From Gracilaria domingensis (Eukaryota; Rhodophyta; Florideophyceae; Gracilariales; Gracilariaceae): DNA of 64,000 nucleotides. The stretch spans positions 1 to 64,000 of the forward strand of contig VCMS01000013.1 in NCBI GenBank assembly GCA_022539475.1, read 5' to 3'. This document shows, piece by piece, positions 19,527 through 29,928 of the stretch (position 1 is its first letter; every line of letters starts with the position of its first letter). The translations under genes were made by a program, and so were the position numbers. Under the pieces are notes generated by a model. That model saw only the letters and a list, made by a program, of their open reading frames with translations, was not told where the DNA came from and did no database searches.

Positions 19527-20380
19527 TGTGGTGCAATCCCACGAGTGGGCAAACAAGAGCCGCGTCGCGGAAAGCGCACCTACAGGGTGTTCGAAACCTG
19601 CTCTCTATAGGGGTAGATGCAGCAGTAGAACCCTCTGATAGGGCCAGCGCGATGCCGGGTGTAAGTCCGGGTGGCTCCGATCTGAGCGTGCAGTCAGAGG
19701 TGAAGGGGGAGAATCGGCGTAGGTATCCAGTTGTTCCGGCGAGCCACAGCGAGTGGAGATATCCAGCCTAACGGTAGAGAGTGACAGGGGATCAGCAAAC
19801 GAGCCACACTGCGGAGCACTGACTCGTGATAAACGGGAATAAGTCCCGAGACTAGTCGGCAAAAACCTGTATAACAGGGCAGAGAAACGAGAGCCGTATG
19901 ACGGAAATAATAACAAAGAAACAACAAAAGGTGCCGTAACGACGGTCTAGGACTCCTCAGTGGCAGAGGTCGGATGACTAGCCCGGGATTGTGGCGGCTT
20001 GCCCGACTAGGGACGAAGACCGTTCACAAGCGGCAAGAAAGTCAGAGCCAGAAGCCTCCTTGAGGTTTACTTCCCGTACAGTGGCGGCAAGTGCCGCCAC
20101 TTATATACGGCACTTGAAAATATCAATTGAAATATCTAACTATCCGGCGATGCCGGCCAATACACTACAGGTGTGCACTCGTGGCAGGCTTGCCACGGCG
20201 CACCCGCTATCGGGCCAACTTGGCACACGTGTGCAGAAATACTACCCTTCCTAGACATACCCCGAGATAGGGCCACTACCTCAGTAGCCTCTCATAACCT
20301 GAGGTGTCGAAGCCGGTAACGGATCAACAAACTATGAAAAACACCTCGGTGCATCCCCACAAAGGGCGTTTTGCTCTACA
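19527..20380 (+). mobile_element. Solo LTR (family 1), forward copy
   Basis: 854 bp from TGTGGTGC to GCTCTACA with a perfect 5-bp duplication AGTTG on each side (19522-19526 and 20381-20385). It is homologous in opposite orientation to 8616-9447. Internal marks are TATATA at 20102-20107 and three GC-rich hairpins at 20080-20101, 20144-20156 and 20180-20197, all preserved in the other copy. No internal element sequence remains. Confidence 0.9.
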
Positions 20381-20549
20381 AGTTGCTCCTTCTTTGTTTA
20401 ATTAGCGCGACACAGATGGCGCTATTTTGAAACAGCGTGTTAAATAAGAGAGCGAGCCAGACCCGACCTCTTAGAAGTCTAGCTTATTTCGAGCATGGCC
20501 CTGTACGCGCTCATCAATCTTCACCAAACCAATCACCTCGAGTGCGACG

Positions 20550-21627
20550 ATGTCTTCTCCTTCCCATCTTCCAACACTGGAAGACATTCAAGCACCACTA
20601 GCACCATCCGCGCCATCCGCGCCATCCGCACCATCCGCACCATCACCAGCAGTGCCAACGACGCCCACTGCGCACAAGGCATGCGATGTCCGCCTTGGAT
20701 CCACTCCCAAAGCCACACTGGCGTCTCGTGATTCGCAGAATGCACGTGCGCCACGACGTTTTGTCATGAACAAGATCGAAAAGGAGTGGATCCTTCGCAC
20801 GTTAATCGCGCAGGGTGCTCCTCTCCAAAAACTCAAAACGCTGGAGAAAACTTGCGAAAGGGTAGCAAACAGCGCGAGATCTCGTCATGTTCCAGACAGT
20901 GTTTTGGTTCATGAGCATAGCAGCTATGGTATGTGCTGGCGTCGGGTTTCCTGACATGGATCACCCCAGAAAATGTTCGGAACACTGTTAACTCTGTCAA
21001 GGACATGGTCAAAAGAATCGTTATCTCGGCTGATACAAACGGCGTTAACGACGATGCGCCCATCGCTTTAGCGCGAAACATGGAAAACGACGCTCAGCAT
21101 ATTTTAGATCAGGCGGTACTCGAATATAAGCACGAAACATCTAAAAGAGTGCTAACTACAGATGACAAAGCAGAGCGCGTACTGCCAGAGCGCAAGAATC
21201 TCGAGCAGAGAAGGCCAAGCGGGACAGGGAAAGACGTGACACGTTTGAAAAGAACAAGAAACGTCGAGAAGAAGCCCGTATAGCACAAGAAAAGCGTCGA
21301 ACAGCCGCGGCATTGCAGAATCTGCGAGCACAAACTCGGATCGCTAACGCAGCAATCGCCATCGCATCTCTCCAACGCAGACAAAGCGAGCAGTTCGGTA
21401 TTTTGGTCGACCTGTTCGCTCGGAGCAACAACCTGCAGGCAGCTGAACCTGATACTCCTCTCCCACTCCCGCTATCTGCAGATCCGTTGACGATGGACCC
21501 GAAACTTGTGGAAATTTCTGAAGTCCCCTCGAGTGCATTGAATTGTGGCTCGGATCAGGTGTACACCGCATCTGCCTCCTCCCGCACCGGCACAGTCGAG
21601 CAGGAAGCATCGGAAAACGAGGAATAA
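20550..21627 (+). pseudogene. Broken ORF convergent with the Harbinger transposase
   Basis: Three forward frames follow each other with shifts. The first, 20550-20954, starts MSSPSHLPTLEDI, has an APS repeat tract, then KIEKEWILRTLIAQGAPLQK. The second runs 20933-21283 (PENVRNTVNSVKDMVKR). The third runs from about 21190 to 21627 and has a long Arg/Lys/Glu/Ala helix around QNLRAQTRIANAAIAIASLQ and an acidic end, ASENEE. They look like one decayed gene for a charged, helical protein of ~350 residues. It lies tail to tail with the transposase relic at 21755-23350. PIF/Harbinger transposons usually carry a second, DNA-binding gene, which is what this may be, but I see no clear Myb/SANT signature. 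Confidence 0.4.
20598..20650 (+). repeat. 9-bp tandem repeat encoding Ala-Pro-Ser
   Basis: About five units of GCRCCATCC (period 9) code for an APSAPSAPS tract in the ORF that starts at 20550. Confidence 0.8.
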
Positions 21628-21754
21628 CTATTGCAAAAAAGGCGGTACGTCACAGCTCGCGAAGCGCGTTCGCAAAGTCGGCAAATTCGCCAGCCGCAGG
21701 CGAGCGTTTCGAGGAACTTGAAGCGAGCCACGCTCGGCGCGAGCACAGGAAGTT

Positions 21755-23350
21755 TCAAACGTCGCTTCTATCATCTTTAGCTCTTACGAGTGCGGTTAGT
21801 TTGCCCTCGTACCGACTGCGAAGCTGCAAAGCATACCCCCTTGTATCGAATTGCCAGTTACCTAGCATTGCGGCGGTAGTGTAGGCGATCGGAAACAAGC
21901 CTTTCTCGAACGGCCACCTACCCAGAAATAAACGAAACCGGTTGTTGATGTATCCTATCCCCCATTCGTTCACCATGCGCTGTTTCCCTATACAGTTGTT
22001 GTACTCGCATCTGTACATCTACGACGTGCTTTCGTTCTTTTTGTACGGCACAACAAGATCGCTTTACGCCGCAAAGCTCATGTCGGCCATCCAGTGCTGT
22101 GTCGTATAGTACGATCTGGTTGATCGCCGCGGACGGAGTGGATTGTTAGGAGTGCCGTGTCGTACGTGTTGAGCTCGCCCGAGGGGTTACTTGTACGCGT
22201 AGTTGTCCCCGCATCGGACGTTAGACCCAGGTGCACTTGGGAGCGCACGTAGGACACGTGTGCCAGTCGGACGTTGACGGGCGTAGTATGGTACTGTAAG
22301 CCACTATCTGGAGGTCGTACAGAGGCGGGTTTACCTGATATTTAGGTGAACCCCAACCTCGCCATGACCTCACGTTGTAAACACCAAGCACCCTTTGCCG
22401 TACGTCTTGTTCGTCGAGTAGCGCCACCGACAGGCCGTTAAGCTAAGTACTATAAGGTTTATTAGGCCGTTCGTACCCTTCTTGCACGCCCCTGAACGTG
22501 CTTGGTGATACCAACCGCCCAGTCTCCCCGCTGACTGCCCGGTGCTTCCTCCTTACTCCCCGTACGGATTCATTACAGTCGCTCCCTCGAGCCACAGCCA
22601 ACTCCGTCGCCTCAAGACCACTTCGGGTTTTTCTCCCGATACGTACTATATCACATGCTGTCCCGACGAAAGATACAGACTTGGCTCTTGAAAGACTTCA
22701 GAAGTAGTGTACATGTTTCGGTCGCTCTCTACTCCTTTATCGGAGATTTCGATACTTATGAAGCAACCAAACAGATCGCAGAAACCCAAAACAGAAAACG
22801 CATGTGCGTTTTTATAACCATCATAAGCACGCTCTTGTTTGTAGTTGTTTTCTGGCCTCCAACATTTGTTCTTGTTACCATCCAAGAAAAACACGCACTT
22901 CTAAAAGTTAATAATCAAACCCTCCATTTCCTCCTTACAGTCCTCATCAGGCCAACGTATAAGTTTCGGTTCTTGCTCTTCCAAAGTCTGGTAAAAGGCA
23001 TACAGGACGTGACGAAAATAATTCGACACAGTTCCTATCGAAACACTGTAAGCGTATGCAGTTTTCTTGATACTACAACTACCTTCGTTTGACCCTCCGA
23101 AGATATCCAGAAACAGAAAAAACATTGCTTTCGTTTTGAGACGGCGACGGCGCGCAATTCGAGTTTGATCTGGAAACTCACCACGGACGTCCATGGCTTG
23201 AGTTAGTTTTTTGTGCACCATATCATGAAGGGCGTCGAATTTTGGTCTTTCCATATGCACTGTCTTTTGAAAAAGATTTATATCGGGGTCTTGGTCGCAG
23301 ATATCTCTGTATATGTTGCGTTGGAGTCCTTTGGCGTAAAGCGCCGTCAC
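21755..23350 (-). pseudogene. PIF/Harbinger-type transposase, nonsense-broken and split by a solo LTR
   Basis: A HARBI1-like DDE transposase reads in one frame. The N-terminal helical region (FLFLDIFGGSNEG, AYAYSVSIGTVSNYFRHVL) is followed by the first acid in FFLDGNKNKCWRPE, then YKNAHAFSVLGFCDLFG. After the solo LTR at 22100-22655 come the second acid in WMADMSF with VVPYKK, and VNEWGIGYINNRFR (third acid), then a C-terminal helix. Removing the LTR and one TGCTG keeps the frame. Three in-frame stops are present: TAG just above 22894, TAA at about 22,065 and TAG at about 22,020. There is no frameshift. Such enzymes cut and paste DNA with 3-bp target duplications. I could not identify the terminal repeats. 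Confidence 0.75.
22100..22655. mobile_element. Solo LTR (family 2), block C
   Basis: 556 bp beginning TGTCGTATAGTACG and ending CGTACTATATCACA, near-perfect inverted ends. The perfect 5-bp duplication TGCTG is at 22095-22099 and 22656-22660. It is inserted in the Harbinger transposase between SSGQ and MADMSF. The sequence is unlike the family 1 LTRs but shares the style of ends with LTR-like blocks A and B. Confidence 0.85.
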
Positions 23351-23912
23351 CCTTGTCAGCGAATTGCCTCTTCCGGGTCGGTGTTCAAAATCGTCATCTG
23401 TCTCTATTGGACAGGAGGTTGTGAGAGAGGCACCGAGAGCCGTTTTTTAGTTTACAATAGTGCGAGTGTGGGCCGCAGTTTGCGACATCTGCTCCAAGAG
23501 CAGAAGGGGAAGAATCAACTTTTTGCCCTCCATGACTGAGTTTCCGTCGTGATATGCACTCTATGATTGCCCTGGCATTAATATTGTGTACAGAAACTAA
23601 GGGATCTCCCTCATTTGAAAAATTCCAAACGGTCTGCATTCAAGGGTATAGCTCTTGCGCTAAGAATGTTTATTTACAAACCGCTATTGCTCACTCGCTG
23701 GGAGAGCTGCGAGTAGCGATGTTGGCTGCCGAGCTCGGTTTTGTCATTCTATACTTATTTGATTCGTGAGAGAGAGCCGTTTGTTTATGTTGTGTTGCTA
23801 ACAACGTGGAGAGTGGCTCTAGTGCCACTACAGAGAGGTGGCACGGGCGGGATTGTGTGGTGAACGGAGCTATGAATTTGAGGATAGCCTTAATCCTTAC
23901 ACCCTTGTAGCC
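23351..23912. other. Flank of the Harbinger relic, no gene seen
   Basis: It probably contains the 5' part or promoter of the transposase gene and one end of its element. No terminal inverted repeat could be paired by eye with the left side. It ends at the TTACTTTCG duplication of the MULE. Confidence 0.35.
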
Positions 23913-23921
23913 TTACTTTCG

Positions 23922-24131
23922 GGCAAGTGCCGAATCGACACGACGTCGCCGACGTAGGACCCCCCTCCAATCAGGGAGTGGGGTTCAACATTGGATACCC
24001 TGATAAATGCGCCCTGAGAGTAGGTCGAGCTCCCGACCAACCACCTCCCCATATTACGCCTTCAACCCAATAGTACAGCGGGGTTCAACATCGCGTTCCT
24101 TTCGCCCAACCGTACATAACCAAGTCAGAAG
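23922..24131 (+). repeat. MULE left terminal inverted repeat
   Basis: It begins GGCAAGTGCCGAATCGACAC and contains a doubled GGGGTTCAACAT motif about 110 bp apart, which may be repeated transposase-binding sites. Confidence 0.95.
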
Positions 24132-24381
24132 TTCAGTAAAGGCGCGCTTTTCAAACAAAACGGATGCTCTTCCTCTCTCTTCTCTTCCTCGCCCGATGAT
24201 CTGCCACCCCAATTCTCCCCATCAAGATATTCAAAAGCTCCCCACAAAGACATTCAAAAGCTCTCGTGACAGATCATAAGCGCAGAACTAATTAATTATT
24301 ACTATCATGTGTGTCTACTCTTCTCGGTAAGCACTCCTTTCAACAAACAAAACAAAATATTAACAAGTATGCTAATACATC

Positions 24382-26028
24382 TCAGTTTCTTTGTTCAATA
24401 ATGTCAAGTGCCTTCGAAATCGCAGCTGTTATTGCAAGACGAGACACAGGCGCATCTGTACCATCACGACTTTGTGATCCTTGAGATACATTGATTGATC
24501 CTGTATCCTTATCTACTGTGTAATCGTCTTTTGAGGCTATCTTTCCTTTCTTCGATGCAAAACGTTCTGTATAGGACTTCTTCCGTTTTGACGGCCTCAC
24601 ATTTGCTCTATTGGGTGCCTGAATAACATTTCTAGAGCTCTGCTCCCATCGCAACATTTCGTTCTGCGGATTGGAACTTTCACCAACCTTGAATTGGTTG
24701 AAGAAAGATAAAGATGGTAAGCGACCGTTATCATAGCTTTCCATGGAAATTCGAAGAACATTCTGAAAGTGATCGACGGCGTATGGTCCCATTCCTGATG
24801 TAACACGTTTGATTTGTTCGAACAACGCATATGAGTCAGACCATTTTACGCAGGAACCAACCTCCTGTTCTGCAGACTGCTTTAGAAAGGAATCCACATC
24901 GTTCCCGTCCGATTGCTCTATCGTTGAGCAAAGTCCTGACTTCATTTGTTCAGTCAACTCAATGAGATCGAGCACCTTCGCTTCCTTTCGAAGACTACAA
25001 ACACGGAGGTAGCCGAATTCTTGTGAGTCGGCCTTCCAATAGTCATCAAAGAAGGATTCGATTTCAATGTAGTCATCCAATACGTCCTTTAGACTTGGGT
25101 GTTGCTGTGAAATCTCGCCGTAGACCATCGCACATCGAACAATGTGACGGCAAGGGAAACCCATGGAACCGGTCTTTCGACAGTCGCAGTACACCATGAG
25201 CTCGCTGTCACCTAATTCCTCGCTCTCCACATCCTTTCGAGCGAACAATACCGTCAGGGTCCTGCGTTCTTGTGGAGGGGGAGAGTCGAACTTGCGGAGC
25301 AGGTGTATGCTCCACGTGATTTTAAACATAGCAACTGATTTGATGTTTGCTTCATCATCGGCGGAAAGCTCTGGCCAACCTACTCCGCTGATAGGGAGAA
25401 CGCAAGCTGCCGAAACTACATAGTTCTTGGAGGGCACCACGCTTATCTCCTTAAACTTTGTGAGGCAGTAGCTGGTGTACTCCGCAATTAGATAGGCCAG
25501 TATTTCGGGAGGGAGAGGAAGCTGGCAATCTCTAATTGATCTGAATCTGGAGCTGGCGGGGGACATCGACCGTAGCCGTGATTCGTTGCGTTCTGCTAAT
25601 CGTTTTGACGTCAGCCACTTCAATTGCTTTGGTATAGCAGAGAAGGGGACCTTCTTCGCCAAGATATAGGCCCTGTATCCAGCGTTAGAAGATTCTGTAT
25701 ACCCTGTTCCCTGAAAAAGGAAGAGGCGAGGGACTGCTGCATTTCGGAAGCATGCGACAAGTAGATATGGCCTTTTGGTATACAAGAATGAATACCAGTT
25801 AGGAATCTTCTGTGTAAACCCCTGGAAGTATCGGTTGTGGAACTCATCTCTTCGGGTGATAAAGGAGGATATAGAGCGCGAGCTCCTTAGATTGAAGAGG
25901 TCTCGTGACATGTCATCGCACCAATTTGGACGCCCGATTGTTGCGCACCAGGTAACGACATTCGACATCTGTTTCTGGTTTAGATGCCATTCGTCAAGAG
26001 AAATGAAAGATGTCTCGAACACCTTTTC
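24382..26028 (-). pseudogene. MULE transposase, C-terminal part with SWIM zinc finger
   Basis: Starting at the inversion breakpoint, the frame reads TEKVFETSFISLDEWHLNQKQ, the conserved block that follows the second catalytic Asp in MULE transposases. It goes on through YFQGFTQKIPNWYSFLYTKR (catalytic Glu region not pinpointed) to the SWIM motif YCDCRKTGSMGFPCRHIV (CxC...CxH, ~300 residues in). A basic nuclear-type tail, PSKRKKSYTERFASKKGK, ends the protein. The first residues (ASPA) are created by the breakpoint. This part is intact for over 540 codons but is cut off from its N-terminal half, which lies on the other strand. Confidence 0.8.
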
Positions 26029-26036
26029 TGTTGCTG

Positions 26037-26629
26037 GAGAGGCCAAGCATAATCACCCTCCATCCATGGACCACGGTGGTATCAGACAACTTTCCCCGGG
26101 TATGCGGTCAGAAGCGCTCCACATGACAAATACACTGCACATGAACCTTGGGGACACGGTGCGGTTTCTGTCGGACAAGTACGGCGTTCCGATCAATGTG
26201 GGATCGGTGTGACAGATGGTTGGTTACAACCGCTCTGTAACTAACCCCAAAGATCTTGAGTGTACGAAGCTACTAGAAACTCTAATGGCACTGCACGAAG
26301 AGGACTCACAGAACAAGTTCTCTTTCAGTTGTGATGGACAGGGGCGGATGACATCTGTTTGATGGGCTTTAAAGGAGTGGCTGGAGGATTATAAACGCTA
26401 CGGGTTTTACCAGGAGTTTCTGTGGATTGTAAAGCGGTCGCGAATCGGTACGGGCTCCCCCTTTTCACAATTAATGGAAGAGCAAACGACGGGTTTAACT
26501 TAACATACTTTATGGGATTCATCAGTGGGGAGTCCGAGGAGGACTTCACTGAGATTCTAACACGTTTTAAGTCCATGATTCCCATATCACCAGCTCTTAT
26601 ATCAATGGATCAAAGCACTGCCTGCATTG
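26037..26629 (+). pseudogene. Inverted segment: MULE transposase catalytic core
   Basis: On the plus strand, opposite to the rest of the element, the segment encodes GEAKHNHPPS (the usual His-rich entry to the core), a helical region, VSVDCKAVANRYGLPLFTI (first catalytic Asp), YFMGFISGESEEDFTE and ALISMDQSTACIAAT (second Asp). It has two TGA stops (about 26,210 and 26,360) and one frameshift before VSVDCK. It is bounded by the 8-bp inverted repeat TGTTGCTG (26029-26036) / CAGCAACA (26630-26637). Flipping the segment joins both neighbours in frame. Confidence 0.85.
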
Positions 26630-26637
26630 CAGCAACA

Positions 26638-27098
26638 ATAAAGTCCCCTACGTAGCATCTTCCATCTTCTTCTTTTTCGGGAGTTAACGTCTTTATAGTT
26701 AGCGAGAAGCTGCAAAGCTGTTTCTCACTACGCTTGCGACATTTCAAGATACACTTCTTGAGCACGCGGCTGTCTTCTACGTTCCTGCCTTCCTGATCTG
26801 TTGCTGTACATTTCTCACCAACAAATATAGATGTCCTGCACTTCAGCCTGTACCCAAGACACTCTGAAATGTACCTAACTTCCTTCACAACGTCTTGACC
26901 GGCTGCATTTAGTTCCAGGCTCTTGAAATAAGCTATGACAGCTGCTTTAAAGACACTGTTGACATCCAACTTCTCTTGTCCTGCTGCCAGAGCAGAAGCC
27001 TGCGCTTCTTCCGTGGGAGACTGACGCTCCAAAATACTGCTGAAAGAACCATCAGCGGTTTCCTCCCTCTTCGAGAATAACACCAATTCATTAGGAAG
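26638..27098 (-). pseudogene. FAR1-like DNA-binding domain of the MULE transposase
   Basis: Directly after the TAG that ends the ULP1-type ORF, the same frame goes on through LPNELVLFSKREE into a domain with SECLGYRLKCRTSIFVGE, ILKCRKRSEKQLCSF and GRCYVGDFIVA. The Cys/His pattern and position match the FAR1/WRKY-GCM1-like DNA-binding module that precedes MULE transposase cores. There is no ATG of its own near the start, so it was probably translated as part of the upstream ORF before the TAG arose, or by readthrough. It ends at the inversion breakpoint. Confidence 0.65.
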
Positions 27099-29741
27099 CT
27101 ACTCGTTCTCATCTAAGAACAGAAACCTCTCGATTAGTTGTGACGCGTCTTCGCTCTCACCATTCTCCGGAAGCTCGAACATCTGTAGTTCTTCTCGGTC
27201 CGGTAGTTCTCCTTGGTCCGTAGTGCTCAGTACAGCAGGTATGAGACTATCACCTTCCTTACAAATCGTATCCACGGCTGGAATCCCTTGAGAACCAGAT
27301 CCAATCTGCCCCATTCCATTCTGGCCGTGCACAGGGCCCGCTCCATTTCCTTGTTTGACGTCGCTGACGTCAAATATATATCCGACGTCATTTTGGAGGG
27401 AATTGACACTAGCGCAAGGCGTCCATAGAGTCTCTGTTTCAGCTGTGGATGGCATAGAAGTGCCATGAACAGGTTTCTTGGCCTTGATATGGAACAGCAT
27501 AGGTATCTTTGGGCCCCTGTCAGTGGAGAAATGGCCAGTGCTGGAGGGGAAACCATTTTGAACAACGACACCATCATGAGAGACGGTAACTTCTCCTTCA
27601 TTCAACACGGAACCTGAAGGTCGTGGTGGGAAACTCTTCGCATACAATGTGTCCCAGTAGCTTTGCCTCTGCCCCTTAACAGTTTCCCTAAAAGCATTAA
27701 ACTGTTTGGCCATCCTGTCCGTCATTCTTGTCTTTCGATCCTGAACAGTAGCTTCATCCACCATCTGTGGATCGTGAGAATGGTTAGAGTTGACTGCAAC
27801 CAACCAACTATTAGAGTCCAATGCAGGAAGCGACACCACAATACTCGATGGGCATTTGTTCTTATGTTGTGGACATCGAAATCGCGCAGTGAGAAGACGT
27901 CCATCGTGCTTAGAACGCTTTCGAACGTACCGAAAGTAGTGTAGAGTGTACTGGAATCCAGTCCGCTGTTCCATTGATGAAACAAAATCCATCACATCCT
28001 TCGTTTCGCCAACGTAGTGTCCAGGCCCACGTACATCATTACGAGATAGCCTGCCATCCAGCTTAAAGGACCGTTCAATTACTTCTGACAACAAGTCTTC
28101 CAGTAAGCTCACGACTAAGCTCTGTACCATACTGGGCTTCATCTCTCTCTTTCCTAACTGAAAATCAATAGGAGTTTCGAACCTCACTCTCGGTGTTGAA
28201 AGTCTTACAGGCATCTCTGGCAGGAGAGAGTTCTCATACTCCACCGTTGCGCGCACAATTGCGCGTACCTCCCTCGAGGTAATCCTCCTGCCGGCGTTTA
28301 TCTGAAATCCATCAATGCTAGTCATTGAAAGAGCAGACATGCTTCCAGTAAGAGAGCTCGTGCTTTCCATGACGTCATTTACGTGCACGGAGCTCTCAAG
28401 CACGTGCGTTTCAGGTTCACATGCATCACCTTCATCCTCTTTTGCGCTCCCATTACCCTTCTCCGAATCGCTCACACTATGTTCTTCAAAGCTCCCGCTA
28501 TCATCAACGCTCACACATTCTGGACCCGCGTTTTCTTTCGAAAGAACGTCCTTCACCAAATCACAAGCCTCTCCAACTAGCGACGAAGTTTTAGCTACTT
28601 CACGATTCCTATCCCGACCTGTTTGCGCACTGTGTACCTTGCTGATCCCCACAAAGTCCCATCGCTTCAAAATGGTGTGTCGCATCTTCTTCAATCTCGT
28701 GAGACCATCTTTCCGCAGCTCAGAGTAGTGATCGCGATGTAGCAATCGGTAATTACCCAGCATCGATTCGGAGACTTCATCAGTTCCGTGAATCACGGCA
28801 GCCGAAAGAACCTGTAGCATCCTACTCTTTATTGCAGCCCAACGAATTCGTTCTGACAACATTTTTTTGTATCCAGACTTGTAAGTAGCTTTCGGAGAAA
28901 ATCCAGTGTCAGCGGCAAACTCAGTTGCCATTGATATGACGTAGCACCCGCAACTGAATCCATCGCGTTGTCTTTTGTAACCTCTTACTGCTAGAAGATA
29001 GTTTTTGTTTGATACTACAGCGCTGCACAATCCATTTAGAATTGCAAATTCGAACGCCTCTCTGAAGAACTCCAGTACCTCGGAAGGGCATTTGTAGCCA
29101 AGACTGTCACCAAAATACACAGTTGGCTTTTCTCGACGACATTGAGACGAACCAATGTACTTCTTTCCCACAAGAACACTCCAGTGGTTACCGCTGATCA
29201 GAACAGGCACTAAGATTGTGTGTATTGCTACGTCTTCCTGGCCACTGGCGTTCAATGTGAATGAATTTTTAAGTTGCTTTAGATACTGTTCTCGTTCAGA
29301 AGGGTTGCATTTTAGGCGTCTTACATACCCTCGTAAAGCAACACCAGTGTCATATGGACAAAAAAAAACTCCTGGAGACGGTATCATGTCCATGAATGCT
29401 AAAGTTATTAAATCGGAGCATAACTGATCTCTGTCACTGGAGCTATGCACGAGCGAAATGGGATGTTTCTCGCTTTTTTCTGCGCGAGCAATAGAATAAA
29501 CGTGTTTATGTATGAAAGAACATTTTTGCACGTTGTCTGTCACATTCAGCCCCGTTCGCCTCACTAAACGGGCATAAGGTGATTTGCACATTGACGATGA
29601 TTTTGGACCATCGTCATTTGCGGTGAACGTGTTAAGAACATATTGATCTAAAACAAAAGAAGGAGAATCTGGATTCACAGTTTGTTAGTGAATGTGGAAA
29701 TAAACCATTTGTGGTGGATTTTCATACTTACCGAGAGCCAT
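27099..29741 (-). CDS. MULE-borne ULP1-like cysteine protease with zinc-finger region
   Basis: The N-terminal third is a C48 (Ulp1/SENP-type) peptidase: SGNHWSVLVGKKYIG (His), YFGDSLGYKC (Asp) and QRDGFSCGCYVISMA (Gln-box and nucleophile Cys). A long acidic linker follows, then a FAR1/FLYWCH-like zinc module (LTARFRCPQHKNKCPSSIV ... NHSHDPQ) at roughly residues 560-680. The long frame opens with a GTG, but a better model has a 10-nt first exon at 29741-29732 (ATGGCTCTCG), a 63-nt intron (GTAAGT..CACTAAC..CAG, 29731-29669) and then DSPSFVLDQYVL. The stop is TAG, with the transposase frame continuing directly behind it. In plants such domains travel in MULEs; whether they cut SUMO is not known. 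Confidence 0.75.
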
Positions 29742-29811
29742 TTGTGACGGTATTGCAGTCAAGAAGTATTGTTTTTGGAAGACATACCGAAACAAAGAGC
29801 ACGGAGTAAGT

Positions 29812-29859
29812 GTTGTCGATGATGTCGTCGGCGGTGTCATCGACGGTGTCGTCGATGGC
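29812..29859 (-). repeat. 12-bp repeat, four units
   Basis: Four imperfect units of GTCGTCGAYGGT lie upstream of the ULP1-like gene. On the minus strand they would read PSTTPSMTPPTTSS after an ATG and end near a possible GTATGT donor, so they may be a leader exon. Confidence 0.5.
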
Positions 29860-29928
29860 ATTTCAAATTTGGGGCACGAGCGACGTCGTTCATTTTGAGC
29901 TGTACACCAGTGACACTAGACTGTTCTC

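Noticed and set aside
22655-23092. 145-codon plus-strand frame
   Set aside because: Antisense to the Harbinger transposase, which has clear family motifs on the minus strand.
23970-24110. GGGGTTCAAC motifs suggesting tRNA B boxes
   Set aside because: They repeat within the MULE terminal repeat and lack any cloverleaf.
8158-27101. Reassigned UAG/UAA codons
   Set aside because: Host genes here end normally in TAA (H2A, H2B), TAG (fusion gene, DUF255) and TGA (Bub2-like, KLHDC4); only transposon frames contain the stops.
29812-29859. CRISPR-like short repeats
   Set aside because: Contiguous 12-bp units with no spacers, upstream of a transposon gene in a eukaryotic context.
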